A stretch of 38,858 bases of DNA from Candidatus Binatia bacterium (GCA_028278325.1 JANQEO010000417.1:1-38858); one strand, 5' to 3'. Positions 16,984 to 26,403 are shown, numbered from the stretch's first letter. Translations and numbers: made by a program. The notes: generated from the letters alone by a model not told the origin.

Positions 16984-17016
16984 GTCGTTCGATTTCCGCG
17001 TGTTTCACGGACGCGC

Positions 17017-17049
17017 ACCTCCCCTGGCGGAGGTTCAGATAAAACCTCC
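17017..17049 (-). promoter_or_regulatory. Two mutually exclusive hairpins in the leader of the Ig/FN3 lipoprotein gene
   Basis: Read on the minus strand, the leader has GGAGGTT, a 7-base loop, AACCTCC, six bases, then GGAGGT. The middle arm can pair perfectly with either flank, so the second GGAGGT can be free or masked. The masked GGAGG is 9 bases before a GTG (17006-17008) that opens a 97-codon frame overlapping the lipoprotein gene out of phase; the lipoprotein ATG itself is about 37 bases away. Whether this is a true switch is not established. Confidence 0.4.
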
Positions 17050-17458
17050 GACGTCGATACGGCATCCGTTTTGGATTAACAGCAGTGAATCGCGCCCAAG
17101 CGGTGTAACTGCTGCTTCGAGTCGAGTGCTAGTCGAGTGGCCGTGTGTGCCGCCACGCGCCCGCAGTTCGTTGCTGACTCTTCAGCAGCCAACAGTCTAG
17201 AGCGCGTTTTGCAGAAGCACACCTGTCGAAAATTGGCGACATCGAACGAAAATAAAGGGCCCTGTCTTGAGGCGTCGCTGGATTATTCGAAGGCAAGCTG
17301 CTGTTCCAAGACGCACTATTGGACGTCGCCGAATGCCGACAAACGACTTCGTATCAATTTGTAACTTCTCTGACGAGATCGTTCCGAATTGCGAGATGAA
17401 CCGCGTTCTCCGTGCTGCGAACGGGCAATCTGCACGCGTCAGCGAAAGCCGGTGCATT

Positions 17459-17467
17459 TGCTACACT
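17459..17467 (+). promoter_or_regulatory. Extended -10 element upstream of gltX
   Basis: TGC followed by TACACT forms an extended -10 box about 28 bases before the gltX ATG. No convincing -35 hexamer stands 17 bases upstream, which fits an extended -10 promoter. Confidence 0.4.
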
Positions 17468-17494
17468 TGACGCTTTCCGGCTGATGCTTTGCAA

Positions 17495-18913
17495 ATGAAC
17501 GTTCGAACCCGCTTCGCGCCCAGCCCCACGGGCGTCCTGCACCTGGGCAGCATACGCACCGCGTTGTTTTGCTGGCTGTACGCGCGTCATCATCGGGGCA
17601 CGTTCATCCTGAGGATCGAGGACACGGATCGGGAGCGATCGACACCGGAAAACGTCAACGCGATACTGGAGGGACTGGCGTGGCTCGGTCTCGACGCAGA
17701 CGAAGGGCCCTATTTTCAGACCGATCGTTTCGACCGTTACGCGGAGGTCCGCGACCGCTGGCTGGCGGACGGCAAGGCTTACCGGTGTTACTGCACCAGG
17801 GAAGAGCTGGATGCGCTCCGCGCCGAGCAACTCGAAAAGGGCGAGCGAGTCCGCTACGACGGCCGATGTCGGGAACGCGCCGAGCCGCGGGAAGGGGTCG
17901 ATCCCGTCATTCGCTTCAAGAACCCGACGAGCGGGGAGGTGGTCGTAGAAGACGCCGTGCGCGGCCGTGTGGTTTTCGACAACGAGCAACTCGACGACTT
18001 GATCATCGCCCGATCGGATGGGACGCCGACATACAACTTCACCGTAGTGGTCGACGATGCAGACATGAACATCACCCACGTCCTTCGCGGCGACGATCAC
18101 CTGAACAACACGCCCCGCCAGATCAACATGTTCAAGGCGCTTGGCGCAAATCCCCCCGTCTTCGCCCATCTGCCGATGATTCTCGGCCCCGACGGCACGA
18201 AGCTGTCGAAGCGGCACGGAGCCGTCGACGTTCGCGAATACCGCGAACAGGGTTACCTGCGCGACGCATTACTCAACTACCTGGTGCGCCTCGGCTGGTC
18301 GCATGGCGATCAGGAGGTTTTTTCGCTCGCCGAGATGATCCGCCTGTTCGACATCGGCGACGTCAACCAATCGGCCTCCACGTTCAACCCCGAGAAGCTG
18401 CTGTGGCTCAACCAGAAGTACATCATCGCCGAGCCGACCGAATCGCTCGGCAAGGCGCTGGTACCGTACCTGGAGGCGGCCGGGCTCGATCCGAACGACG
18501 GGCCCGATCCGGCCGACGTCGCCGAGGGTTTTCGCGAACGGGCGGAGACCTTGCTGCATATGGCGGCGAGCGCGCGGTACTGCTACGAAGACTTCGATGA
18601 CATCGATCCGGGTTCCGCCAAAAAGCATCTGCGGCCGATCATCCTCGAGCCGATGCGCGCCGTGCGGGCCGGACTGGCGGAGCTGTCGGACTGGAGCAAG
18701 TCCGGCATCGAACAGTGCATCCGCTCCGTCGCGGAGAGTTTCGGCCTGAACATGGGAAAACTCGGTCAACCGATACGGGTGGCGGTGACGAGCGGCCCGA
18801 TCTCTCCGCCGCTGGACGTCACCGTGTGGCTGGTCGGCCGCGAGCGAACGCTGCGGCGCCTGGACGGTGCGATCCGCTTCATCGAGGCGAGGGCCGCAGC
18901 GACACCGGCCTGA
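17495..18913 (+). CDS. gltX: Glutamyl-tRNA synthetase
   Basis: A 472-residue class I aminoacyl-tRNA synthetase charging tRNA-Glu. The HIGH motif is HLGS (16-19) in the APSPTG-x-HLG context; the KMSKS motif is KLSKRHG near residue 240; the Rossmann core and C-terminal anticodon-binding helices are complete. The zinc-binding loop has C98, C100 and C125 exactly as in E. coli GluRS, but the fourth ligand H127 is replaced by E127 (GRCRERAE). I start at the ATG 17495; a TTG six bases earlier is also in frame. A tRNA-Ala/tRNA-Glu pair follows about 110 bases downstream, placing the enzyme beside its own substrate. Confidence 0.97.
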   Translation: MNVRTRFAPSPTGVLHLGSIRTALFCWLYARHHRGTFILRIEDTDRERSTPENVNAILEGLAWLGLDADEGPYFQTDRFDRYAEVRDRWLADGKAYRCYCTREELDALRAEQLEKGERVRYDGRCRERAEPREGVDPVIRFKNPTSGEVVVEDAVRGRVVFDNEQLDDLIIARSDGTPTYNFTVVVDDADMNITHVLRGDDHLNNTPRQINMFKALGANPPVFAHLPMILGPDGTKLSKRHGAVDVREYREQGYLRDALLNYLVRLGWSHGDQEVFSLAEMIRLFDIGDVNQSASTFNPEKLLWLNQKYIIAEPTESLGKALVPYLEAAGLDPNDGPDPADVAEGFRERAETLLHMAASARYCYEDFDDIDPGSAKKHLRPIILEPMRAVRAGLAELSDWSKSGIEQCIRSVAESFGLNMGKLGQPIRVAVTSGPISPPLDVTVWLVGRERTLRRLDGAIRFIEARAAATPA

Positions 18914-18983
18914 CGATTCTTCCCGGGCTGAAGAGCTCGTTGCGGCCGCTGACTCGCGGCCGATTTCGGCGCCCGGGCGCTCC

Positions 18984-19012
18984 TTGACAGCCCAAAGTCC
19001 GGCCCGTAAAGT
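18984..19012 (+). promoter_or_regulatory. Sigma-70 promoter of the tRNA-Ala/tRNA-Glu operon
   Basis: A perfect -35 TTGACA (18984-18989), 17-base spacer and -10 TAAAGT (19007-19012). A GC-rich discriminator (CCCGGC) follows directly, typical of stable-RNA promoters under stringent control. The tRNA-Ala 5' end is 12 bases after the -10. Confidence 0.8.
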
Positions 19013-19023
19013 CCCGGCTCCGT

Positions 19024-19099
<76 letters not shown>

Positions 19100-19123
19100 G
19101 ATCCCGCAGTAAGCATCTCCTAC

Positions 19124-19199
19124 GTCCCCATCGTCTAGAGGCCTAGGACACCGCCCTTTCACGGCGGTAACGGGGGTTCGAATCCCCCTGGGGACGCCA
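19124..19199 (+). tRNA. tRNA-Glu (anticodon TTC)
   Basis: A 76-base cloverleaf with encoded CCA. Acceptor arm GTCCCCA/TGGGGAC; anticodon stem CCGCC/GGCGG with loop CTTTCAC, giving TTC; T loop TTCGAAT; G73 discriminator as expected for Glu. It lies near gltX, whose product charges it. No copy of its 3' end is seen elsewhere in the window that would mark an integrated island. Confidence 0.96.
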
Positions 19200-19311
19200 T
19201 ACCGCTAATGCACGCCTGTCGGGATTGCCGCGACACCCGGGCTCACGGCGCAAACGTCCACGAGGGATTGGCCTGGCGGAGGGTCACGGGCCGCACGCAG
19301 CCGTCAGTTTA

Positions 19312-19785
19312 CTACCCCGCCGACGTCTGGGACTGCAGGTAGTTCTGAATGCCGACTTTGTCGATGAGCCCGAGCTGTGTCTCCAGCCAGTCGACGTGCT
19401 CTTCTTCCGATTCGAGTATCGATTCGAACAGTTCCCGGCTGACGAAGTCATTGATCTCTTCGCAGTAGGCAATCGCATTCTTCAGGTCGGGAATCGCGAT
19501 CATCTCTATCTCGAGATCGCAGCGGAGCATTTCGGGCACGTTCTCGCCGATGTGGAGCTTGCCGAGGTCCTGCAGGTTCGGCAGACCTTCGAGAAACAGG
19601 ATGCGTTCGATGATCACATCGGCATGCTTCATCTCGTCGACCGACTCTTCGTACTCCTTGTCGCCGAGCTTGTCGAAACCCCAGTCTTTCATCATGCGGG
19701 AGTGCAGGAAATACTGGTTGATAGCCGTCAGCTCGTTCTTGAGCACGCGATTCAGATGTTCGATGACCTTGGCGTCACCTTTCAT
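19312..19785 (-). CDS. bfr: Bacterioferritin
   Basis: A 157-residue four-helix-bundle ferritin that oxidises Fe(II) and stores the mineral inside a 24-mer shell. The dinuclear ferroxidase ligands are in place: E18, E51 and H54 (DEMKHAD), E94, E127 and H130 (ESEEEHVDW). M52, the axial ligand for the inter-subunit heme, is conserved, so this is a heme-binding bacterioferritin rather than a plain ferritin. The start at 19785 is chosen over an upstream in-frame ATG because AGGGAGA lies about seven bases before it and the standard [13 protein letters not shown]-terminus begins there. It lies downstream of bfd on the same strand, with about 160 bases between. Confidence 0.96.
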   Translation of the reverse strand: MKGDAKVIEHLNRVLKNELTAINQYFLHSRMMKDWGFDKLGDKEYEESVDEMKHADVIIERILFLEGLPNLQDLGKLHIGENVPEMLRCDLEIEMIAIPDLKNAIAYCEEINDFVSRELFESILESEEEHVDWLETQLGLIDKVGIQNYLQSQTSAG

Positions 19786-19924
19786 TGACTGTCTCCCTGT
19801 CGGTCCAAAACGGGCAGCGCCCATTCTAGGGACAGGCGACTCGGCTGCAAGAAGAATTAGAAGGAATCAGGTGACGAATGAAAGCTATTTGCAACAAACA
19901 GCCGGTTGAGCAAAGGACGGGGCG

Positions 19925-19940
19925 GGACCGGGTACGGTCC
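19925..19940. terminator. Short hairpin after bfd
   Basis: GGACCG and CGGTCC pair perfectly around a GGTA loop, just past the bfd stop codon. No T run follows on either strand, so factor-independent termination is uncertain; it may instead be a 3' stabilising stem before bfr. Confidence 0.35.
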
Positions 19941-19947
19941 GGTCGGA

Positions 19948-20151
19948 TCAGGCGGAGGAGGGGACGTAGAGCCGCGGCCCAAAGCACTCGCCGTTCGCGT
20001 CGTCGAGGATCGACTGTGCCATGTCGGCACAGCTGCCGCAGCTCGACGCGACGCCGAGCTCATCGCGAAGTTCGTAGAGGTTGTCGACGCCCTTCTTCGC
20101 GGCCTTACGGATCTGTTTGTCGGTAATCGAGTTGCAGATGCAGACGAACAT
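19948..20151 (-). CDS. bfd: Bacterioferritin-associated ferredoxin
   Basis: A 67-residue [2Fe-2S] ferredoxin with ligands C4, C6, C38 and C41 (MFVCICNSIT ... SCGSCADMA), the Fer2_BFD fold. Bfd docks on bacterioferritin and passes electrons to the heme to release stored iron under starvation. The ATG at 20149-20151 is placed by the invariant MxVCxCxxIT start; a longer upstream frame is just read-through. Upstream lies a Fur-box-like palindrome, so expression should rise when iron is low. Neighbouring bfr is downstream on the same strand. Confidence 0.96.
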   Translation of the reverse strand: MFVCICNSITDKQIRKAAKKGVDNLYELRDELGVASSCGSCADMAQSILDDANGECFGPRLYVPSSA

Positions 20152-20186
20152 GCGATTCCTCCTGTTACCCCCGAACTCTAAAACTA

Positions 20187-20205
20187 AATAAGAATGATTG
20201 TCAAT
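20187..20205 (-). promoter_or_regulatory. Fur-box-like operator upstream of bfd
   Basis: On the minus strand ATTGACAATCATTCTTATT matches most positions of the Fur consensus GATAATGATAATCATTATC. It lies 36 bases upstream of the bfd ATG in an AT-rich patch, the expected place for iron repression. Confidence 0.65.
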
Positions 20206-20330
20206 ACCGTTTTGAGCCCTGGGTTCCGTGCCCGGGTCAACTCCCACGTTCCGCCGGCGGCGCGGTCCCGCGACTCGGACTGCCCGGCTCCCGGAAAACA
20301 GGCACAAATCCTTCTCCATGCCTCCGGGAA

Positions 20331-20359
20331 TTGACATAAGTCATTAATTCAATTCTATA
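20331..20359 (+). promoter_or_regulatory. Sigma-70-like promoter upstream of the c-di-GMP riboswitch
   Basis: Perfect -35 TTGACA (20331-20336), 17-base spacer, and TCTATA (20354-20359) as -10, in the only strongly AT-rich patch nearby. The riboswitch begins about 90 bases later. A second TTGTCA box at 20361 repeats part of the -35 region (TGACATAAG / TGTCATAAG). Confidence 0.55.
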
Positions 20360-20454
20360 TTTGTCATAAGCAGATCGTTCGCTCAAAGTGTGACGGAGTC
20401 GTATTTCTCGTCCGTGCGTTGCCCCTAGATTGCACCCTGAGGAGCACGAGTTAC

Positions 20455-20541
20455 TCAACTGAAAACGGCAAACCAGTCGAAAGGCTGGGACGCAAAGCCA
20501 CCGGTCTACAGGCTCAGAGCCCATGACAGCGGGGTTGCCAG
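20455..20541 (+). promoter_or_regulatory. Class I cyclic-di-GMP riboswitch (GEMM-I)
   Basis: The sequence matches the GEMM-I core. P1 side CGGCAAACC (20466-20474) pairs with GGGGTTGCC (20531-20539). P2 CCAGTC/GGCTGG is closed by a GAAA tetraloop (20479-20482). The invariant GGGACGCAAAGCC linker is at 20487-20499, then the P3 arm with CCGGTCTA. This is the same order and spacing as the Vibrio Vc2 aptamer. It lies about 140 bases upstream of the large Ig/FN3 lipoprotein gene on the same strand. The expression platform is not obvious: no terminator with a T run is seen, so on/off sense is open. Confidence 0.9.
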
Positions 20542-20680
20542 TCAAGAATCTGCGAGCGTCGCGCGGCGGCGCCCGCACATTCCGCGCATGGCCGGCGTAC
20601 GCACGCCGAGCGTTCCAGTCCTATTACATCGATGACATATCGACCGGTTTGTCTCTCGCCAGGACGGCAGGAGGAAGACC

Positions 20681-22645
20681 ATGGACGGAACGCAGGCGAT
20701 AGGCCTGAAGAAGCTCTGTATCGGCGTGGCGACGGCAACGATCGTATCGGGCTGTCTGGGCGGCGGCGACGGCGACGAAAGCGTGTCGGCGATGCCGGAC
20801 TACGCCGACGTTCGCCTGAGCGGCAGCGTGGGCGACGGCCCGATCGTCGGCGCCACGCTGACTGTCCTCGCCGAAGATGGCGCCGTTCTCGCCAGCTTCG
20901 AAAGCAGCGATTTCGCCGGTTACGACGTCACCGTGCGGACGCGGCCCAGGAACTTCCCGCTGACGATCGAGGCGCGCGGGGGCACCGACCTCGTGACCGA
21001 CGCAGCGCCCGATTTCTTCCTCGAAACCGTCGTCGCCAGACCGTCCAAGCGCAAGGTGGCCAACATCAATCCGTACACGACGATCGCGGCGGAACTGGCC
21101 CGAAACCTGCCGGGCGGGATGTCGCGCAGCAACATCGAAAAGGCCGAGAGCATCGTCGTCACCCGGTTGAATTTCGGCCTGAACTCACTGGTCGATACGG
21201 GGCCGACGAGCACCGAAATCAACGACGGCAACGTTGCCGAGATCGTCAGCGCGTCGGAGGCTCTGGGCGAACTGATTCGTCGCACCCGCGACGCAATGTC
21301 GGCGGCCGGTACACCGGTCACCGGCGACGACGTACTGCAGGCGATCGGCTCTGACCTCACCGACGAGGTATTGGATGGGCAGGGAGGCCCCAGAGCCGAT
21401 GCGCGGATTGCTGCCGTCGCCTCCGTCGCGTCCGCGCAGATCGCCCTAGAGACCATGGCCAACGAGCTGCACGTCAACGGTGTAGACGGCACCCCGGCCA
21501 TGGCGGCCGCGATCCGGCAGGTGTCCGGAGCCTCGCCGCAATCACTGGACGAGCTGACCTCAACGGTGCAGATGCTCTATCAGGCTCGCATCGGCCTCGC
21601 GGCCGCGGCCAGCGCGAGCGGTGACGCCGGCCTGGAAGCGTTGCTGGACACCGCTCTATCCCTGCGGCCCGGACAAGACGCTTCGCTGGTGCGCAGCCTG
21701 CTGCCGGGCAGCTATCGCTCGGCCCTGGGTGCTTCCGTCACCGCCGTTGCCGGCGGCGGCGATTCGCTGGTCCAGGACGTGAACGCGGTCGTGCGGGTGG
21801 GCGACCCCGACCCCGGCATCAACCAGCCGCCGACGATCAACGGCTCGCCGGAGGCAACGGTGCGGGCCAACGGCACGTACTACTTCTTGCCGACCGCCTT
21901 CGACCCCGACGGCGATACGTTGAGCTTTTCCGCCAACGGCTTGCCCGGCTGGGCTTCCATCGACGCAGCGAGCGGCGAGATCAGCGGAACGCCGGGCGAG
22001 GCCGAGGTTGGCGACTACACGGGTATCACGATAACGGTGTCGGACGGTGTCGCCAGCGCCACGCTCGGGCCGTTCGCGATCGCCGTGACGCCGACGCCCG
22101 TTATCAACAGCCCGCCGGGCATTGGCGGGACCCCCGCGGACACGGTCACGGTGGGCTCGGATTACTCGTTCACCCCGAGCGCGTCCGATGCCGACGGCGA
22201 CACGCTCACGTTCAGCGTGGAGAATCTGCCGTCCTGGGCGAGCTTCGACGCGAGCACCGGCAGGGTGTCGGGCACGCCGGGGGATGCCGACGTCGGCGCC
22301 TACAACGGGATCCGGATCACCGTGTCCGACGGCACCGACAGCGCGGTTCTCGGGCCGTTCTCGATCAGCGTCGAGGCCGTCGGGCTGGGTTCGGTGACCC
22401 TGAACTGGGCGCCGCCGACGCAGAACGAGGACGGCACGGTGCTGACGGACCTGGCCGGCTACCGCATCTACTGGGGCACGACGCCTGGCCAATACCCGAA
22501 TTCGGTGACGATCGACAACCCCGGAGTCACGACCTACGTAATCGACAACCTCGGGCCCGGCACTTACCAGTTCGTCGCGACGTCGATCAACAGCGCCGGC
22601 ATCGAGAGCGACTACTCGAATCCGGCGACGAAGACCGTGCCTTAG
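20681..22645 (+). CDS. c-di-GMP-riboswitch-controlled Ig/FN3 lipoprotein
   Basis: A 654-residue exported lipoprotein: type II signal with lipobox VSGC (about 22-25), then a Gly/Asp-rich linker. Residues about 43-95 look like a carboxypeptidase-regulatory-like beta domain (SGSVGDGPIVGATLTV). Residues about 100-375 form a helical Ala/Ser-rich region of unknown family. Two He_PIG Ig-like repeats follow (about 385-470 and 475-565, each with NxPPxIxGxP ... DPDGDTLxF ... LPxWAxxD) and a C-terminal FN3-like domain (about 568-654). The start is fixed by an ideal AGGAGGAAGACC-ATG. The upstream riboswitch ties production to c-di-GMP, suggesting an adhesin or matrix-binding protein. A hairpin terminator follows and prsR is next. 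Confidence 0.88.
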   Translation: MDGTQAIGLKKLCIGVATATIVSGCLGGGDGDESVSAMPDYADVRLSGSVGDGPIVGATLTVLAEDGAVLASFESSDFAGYDVTVRTRPRNFPLTIEARGGTDLVTDAAPDFFLETVVARPSKRKVANINPYTTIAAELARNLPGGMSRSNIEKAESIVVTRLNFGLNSLVDTGPTSTEINDGNVAEIVSASEALGELIRRTRDAMSAAGTPVTGDDVLQAIGSDLTDEVLDGQGGPRADARIAAVASVASAQIALETMANELHVNGVDGTPAMAAAIRQVSGASPQSLDELTSTVQMLYQARIGLAAAASASGDAGLEALLDTALSLRPGQDASLVRSLLPGSYRSALGASVTAVAGGGDSLVQDVNAVVRVGDPDPGINQPPTINGSPEATVRANGTYYFLPTAFDPDGDTLSFSANGLPGWASIDAASGEISGTPGEAEVGDYTGITITVSDGVASATLGPFAIAVTPTPVINSPPGIGGTPADTVTVGSDYSFTPSASDADGDTLTFSVENLPSWASFDASTGRVSGTPGDADVGAYNGIRITVSDGTDSAVLGPFSISVEAVGLGSVTLNWAPPTQNEDGTVLTDLAGYRIYWGTTPGQYPNSVTIDNPGVTTYVIDNLGPGTYQFVATSINSAGIESDYSNPATKTVP

Positions 22646-22683
22646 AGGCCGAGGCCGGCCGCGCGCGGCCTGTCGCACCGCGT

Positions 22684-22717
22684 CAAGCCCCCGCGGCCGG
22701 TCGGCTGCGGGGGCTTG
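22684..22717 (+). terminator. Strong terminator-like hairpin after the Ig/FN3 lipoprotein gene
   Basis: Perfect 11-bp stem CAAGCCCCCGC (22684-22694) with GCGGGGGCTTG (22707-22717) around a 12-base loop, 38 bases after the stop. No T run follows, so it may need Rho or act as a 3' end stabiliser. Confidence 0.6.
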
Positions 22718-22913
22718 ATGAGAACGATTCGCAATGCCAGCGGGGCGGACGCCGCCGACCGTGCGATCCGTGCACGCTCCGGCTTCCCTGCGCCGCCGGA
22801 CAGGGGAGGGCCGGCGGCAGTCGCCGTGATCTTCGCCTCTGCACATGCGACCGCGCACGTGGCACCATTGTTCAGCCACGGGCACCTTCCGCCCGACTTC
22901 GCAAAGGCCGAGC

Positions 22914-24302
<1,389 letters not shown>

Positions 24303-24326
24303 GAGCCGGGTCTTGACGGATGCGGG

Positions 24327-25685
24327 CTAGCGAGTCTTGAAGCTGTCGGGATTCAGGTCGTGACGCGCCAGCAGCTTGTAGAAGTCGGTCCGGTTGCGCT
24401 TGGCGAGGCGCGCCGCCTGGCTGACGTTGCCGGAGGTGATCTGCAGGATCTGCGACAGGTAGTTGCGCGTAAACTCGTCGCGAGCCTCGCTGAACGAGGG
24501 CAGCTTGCCGCCGTGTTCCCCCAGGGACGAGGCGACGAGCTCGGCGCTGATGACCGGTGACCGTGACAGCGCGACGTTCTGCCGTACGATGTTGTAGAGC
24601 TGGCGGACGTTGCCCGGCCACTCGGCCTCGACCAGCATTTCGACGGCCTCGGGCGCGTATACCTTGCGCTCCGACTGGCCGTCCTTCGCGATCTGCTGCA
24701 GGAAATGGGAGACCAGCAGCGGGATATCCTCGCGGCGCTCGTCGAGTGTGGGCAGCACGACGTTGACGACGTTCAGCCGGTAGTAGAGGTCCTCGCGGAA
24801 ATCACCGGCGCGCATCATCTCCTGGAGGTCTCGATGGGTCGCCGAGATGACGCGCACGTCCACCTGGACCGCATCGGTGCTGCCGACCGGGCGGACCTGG
24901 TTCTCCTGCAGGACCCTGAGCAGCTTGACCTGCAGGCGCATCGGCATGTCGCCGATCTCGTCGAGCAGCAGCGTGCCGCCTGCCGCCGCCTGAAACAGAC
25001 CCTTGTGATCGCGGGTAGCGCCGGTGAACGCGCCTTTGATGTGCCCGAACAGCTCCGATTCGAGCAGTTCTTCCGCCATCGCCGAGCAGTTGATGGCGAC
25101 GAAGGGCTTGTCCCTGCGCTCGCTGGCCTTGTGTATGGCCCGGGCCAGAAGCTCCTTGCCGGTGCCGCTCTCGCCGTTGATGAGCACGCGTGCTTCGGTC
25201 GCGGCGACCATCTTGGCCTGTGCGAGGATCTCTTTCAGCGCCTGATTCCGGGTGATGATCTCGGCGGCCCAGTCCTCGCCGACGTCGGAGGCACCGGAGA
25301 GTTCCATGGCTCGTTCCACGGTTTCGATCAGCTCATCCTTGTCGATCGGCTTGGTCAGGAAGCCGAAGGCGCCGCTCTGCGTCGCCGTGACCGCGTCCGG
25401 GATCGTCCCGTGTGCCGTGATGATCAACACGCGCAAACCCGGCATGCGGCGCTGCAGTTCCTTGAGCAGGCCGATGCCGTCCATCTTGTCCATGCGCAGG
25501 TCGGTGATGACCAGATCGGGCCGGAAGCGATTGAGCACGGCGAGTGCGTTTTCGGCGCTGTCCACGGCCTCGACCTCGTAGTCTTCGGCGCGCAGGCGTA
25601 TCGACAGTAGCCGCAGCAAACCGGGATCGTCGTCGACGAGGAGGATCTTGCCCTTGGTTACGGATTTGGTGGCTGCCATGGTCAT
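24327..25685 (-). CDS. glrR: Sigma-54-dependent response regulator GlrR
   Basis: A 452-residue NtrC-type regulator: receiver with D18-D20, phosphoacceptor D62, and K in FLTKPID; AAA+ core with GESGTGKE, GAFTGA and [10 protein letters not shown]-terminal Fis-like helix-turn-helix ending in RTDFYKLLARHDLNP, a signature of GlrR/QseF. In enterics GlrR activates sigma-54 transcription of the small RNA glmY and rpoE. Gene order glrK, qseG-like, glrR matches the enteric operon and supports the assignment. It converges with prsR, the two stops being 24 bases apart. No glmY-like RNA was recognised in the window. Confidence 0.93.
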   Translation of the reverse strand: MTMAATKSVTKGKILLVDDDPGLLRLLSIRLRAEDYEVEAVDSAENALAVLNRFRPDLVITDLRMDKMDGIGLLKELQRRMPGLRVLIITAHGTIPDAVTATQSGAFGFLTKPIDKDELIETVERAMELSGASDVGEDWAAEIITRNQALKEILAQAKMVAATEARVLINGESGTGKELLARAIHKASERRDKPFVAINCSAMAEELLESELFGHIKGAFTGATRDHKGLFQAAAGGTLLLDEIGDMPMRLQVKLLRVLQENQVRPVGSTDAVQVDVRVISATHRDLQEMMRAGDFREDLYYRLNVVNVVLPTLDERREDIPLLVSHFLQQIAKDGQSERKVYAPEAVEMLVEAEWPGNVRQLYNIVRQNVALSRSPVISAELVASSLGEHGGKLPSFSEARDEFTRNYLSQILQITSGNVSQAARLAKRNRTDFYKLLARHDLNPDSFKTR

Positions 25686-25770
25686 CGTGATTTTCCGGAC
25701 CGGTCTATGATTATCGCGCGATCAGCGCACAGTTTCCCGGGTGATTGTCTCAATCCGGGGCGGCAGGGGC

Positions 25771-26403
25771 TCAGTTGCCGTCGTTGTCCTGGGCCCGGAT
25801 CGACCGCTCGATGGACGTGATCGCTTCGAGCTTCTCCTCGGATTCCGCGAGCGCCTGACGCAGCCGCTCGTTTTCGGCCTCGACCGCGGCGATCCGGCGT
25901 TCCACCGCGCGCTGCTCGGCCGACTGCGCGGTCGCCGTCGCCGACCGCACGCGGCGCGCTTCGGCCTCCAGGAGCAGCCGCTCGTCGACGGCCTTGAGGT
26001 AGACCGTCGCCAGCGCGACCTCCGACGCCGTCATCATCTCCGTCCGGGCGAGCAACTCCCGCAGCAGACTGGCCGCCGTTTCCGCATCGGCGGCCGCGTG
26101 GCCCGGCGTGGCCAGCACGAGCGCATAGCGCAGTTGGGTCGACGGATCCGGCGTCAGCGTGGCGGCCGCCTCGGCGTCCGCGTGGATCTCCACCTGGGTG
26201 TACGGGTCGCCGGTCACCAGACGCTGCAGCTCCTCGAGATACGATTCGGTCCCTGGCGTGGCGATGACTTCGACGTCGCTCGGATCGGCGACCCGCCGAC
26301 CGCGCAGCCAGTCATCGAAAGAGGCGCAGCCCGAGACGGCCGCAGTCAGCAAGGCCGATGCCAACAGCACACACTGCCGCATTGCCGGGACCCATCTAGC
26401 CAT
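25771..26403 (-). CDS. QseG/YfhG-like outer-membrane lipoprotein
   Basis: A 210-residue lipoprotein with lipobox VSGC (about 22-25) after a hydrophobic signal, then CASFDDWLRG. The middle is helical, and the C-terminal 60 residues form a coiled coil rich in Ala/Glu/Arg (AEQRAVERRIAAVEAENERLRQALAESEEKLEAI). It lies between glrK and glrR, the slot of qseG (yfhG) in enteric bacteria, where QseG is an outer-membrane lipoprotein that interacts with the GlrK kinase. Its start overlaps the glrK stop by eight bases. Sequence similarity to QseG is weak, so the call rests on position, lipobox and coiled coil. Confidence 0.72.
   Translation of the reverse strand: MARWVPAMRQCVLLASALLTAAVSGCASFDDWLRGRRVADPSDVEVIATPGTESYLEELQRLVTGDPYTQVEIHADAEAAATLTPDPSTQLRYALVLATPGHAAADAETAASLLRELLARTEMMTASEVALATVYLKAVDERLLLEAEARRVRSATATAQSAEQRAVERRIAAVEAENERLRQALAESEEKLEAITSIERSIRAQDNDGN

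Larger units (their letters stand above)
16984..17494. other. Divergent intergenic region between lipoprotein gene and gltX
   Basis: About 510 bases with no supported gene. It holds the hairpin pair described at 17017-17049 on the lipoprotein side and the gltX promoter on the other. Short frames here show no family signature. The GC-poorer left part of the window gives way to the GC-rich right part across this gap. Confidence 0.6.
20152..20680. other. Divergent regulatory region bfd / riboswitch lipoprotein
   Basis: A 529-base gap with no gene. It contains, in order, the Fur-box-like site for bfd, a GC-rich stretch, a sigma-70-like promoter in an AT-rich patch, a c-di-GMP-I riboswitch, and a GC-rich leader with a small hairpin (CGGCGT at 20593-20598, ACGCCG at 20603-20608). 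Confidence 0.7.

Noticed and set aside
17354..18217. 287-codon minus-strand frame over the gltX start
   Set aside because: It is an antisense shadow of gltX and its promoter, with no family motifs.
19124..19199. tRNA-Glu as an island attachment site
   Set aside because: No second copy of its 3' end is visible, and no integrase gene lies in the window.
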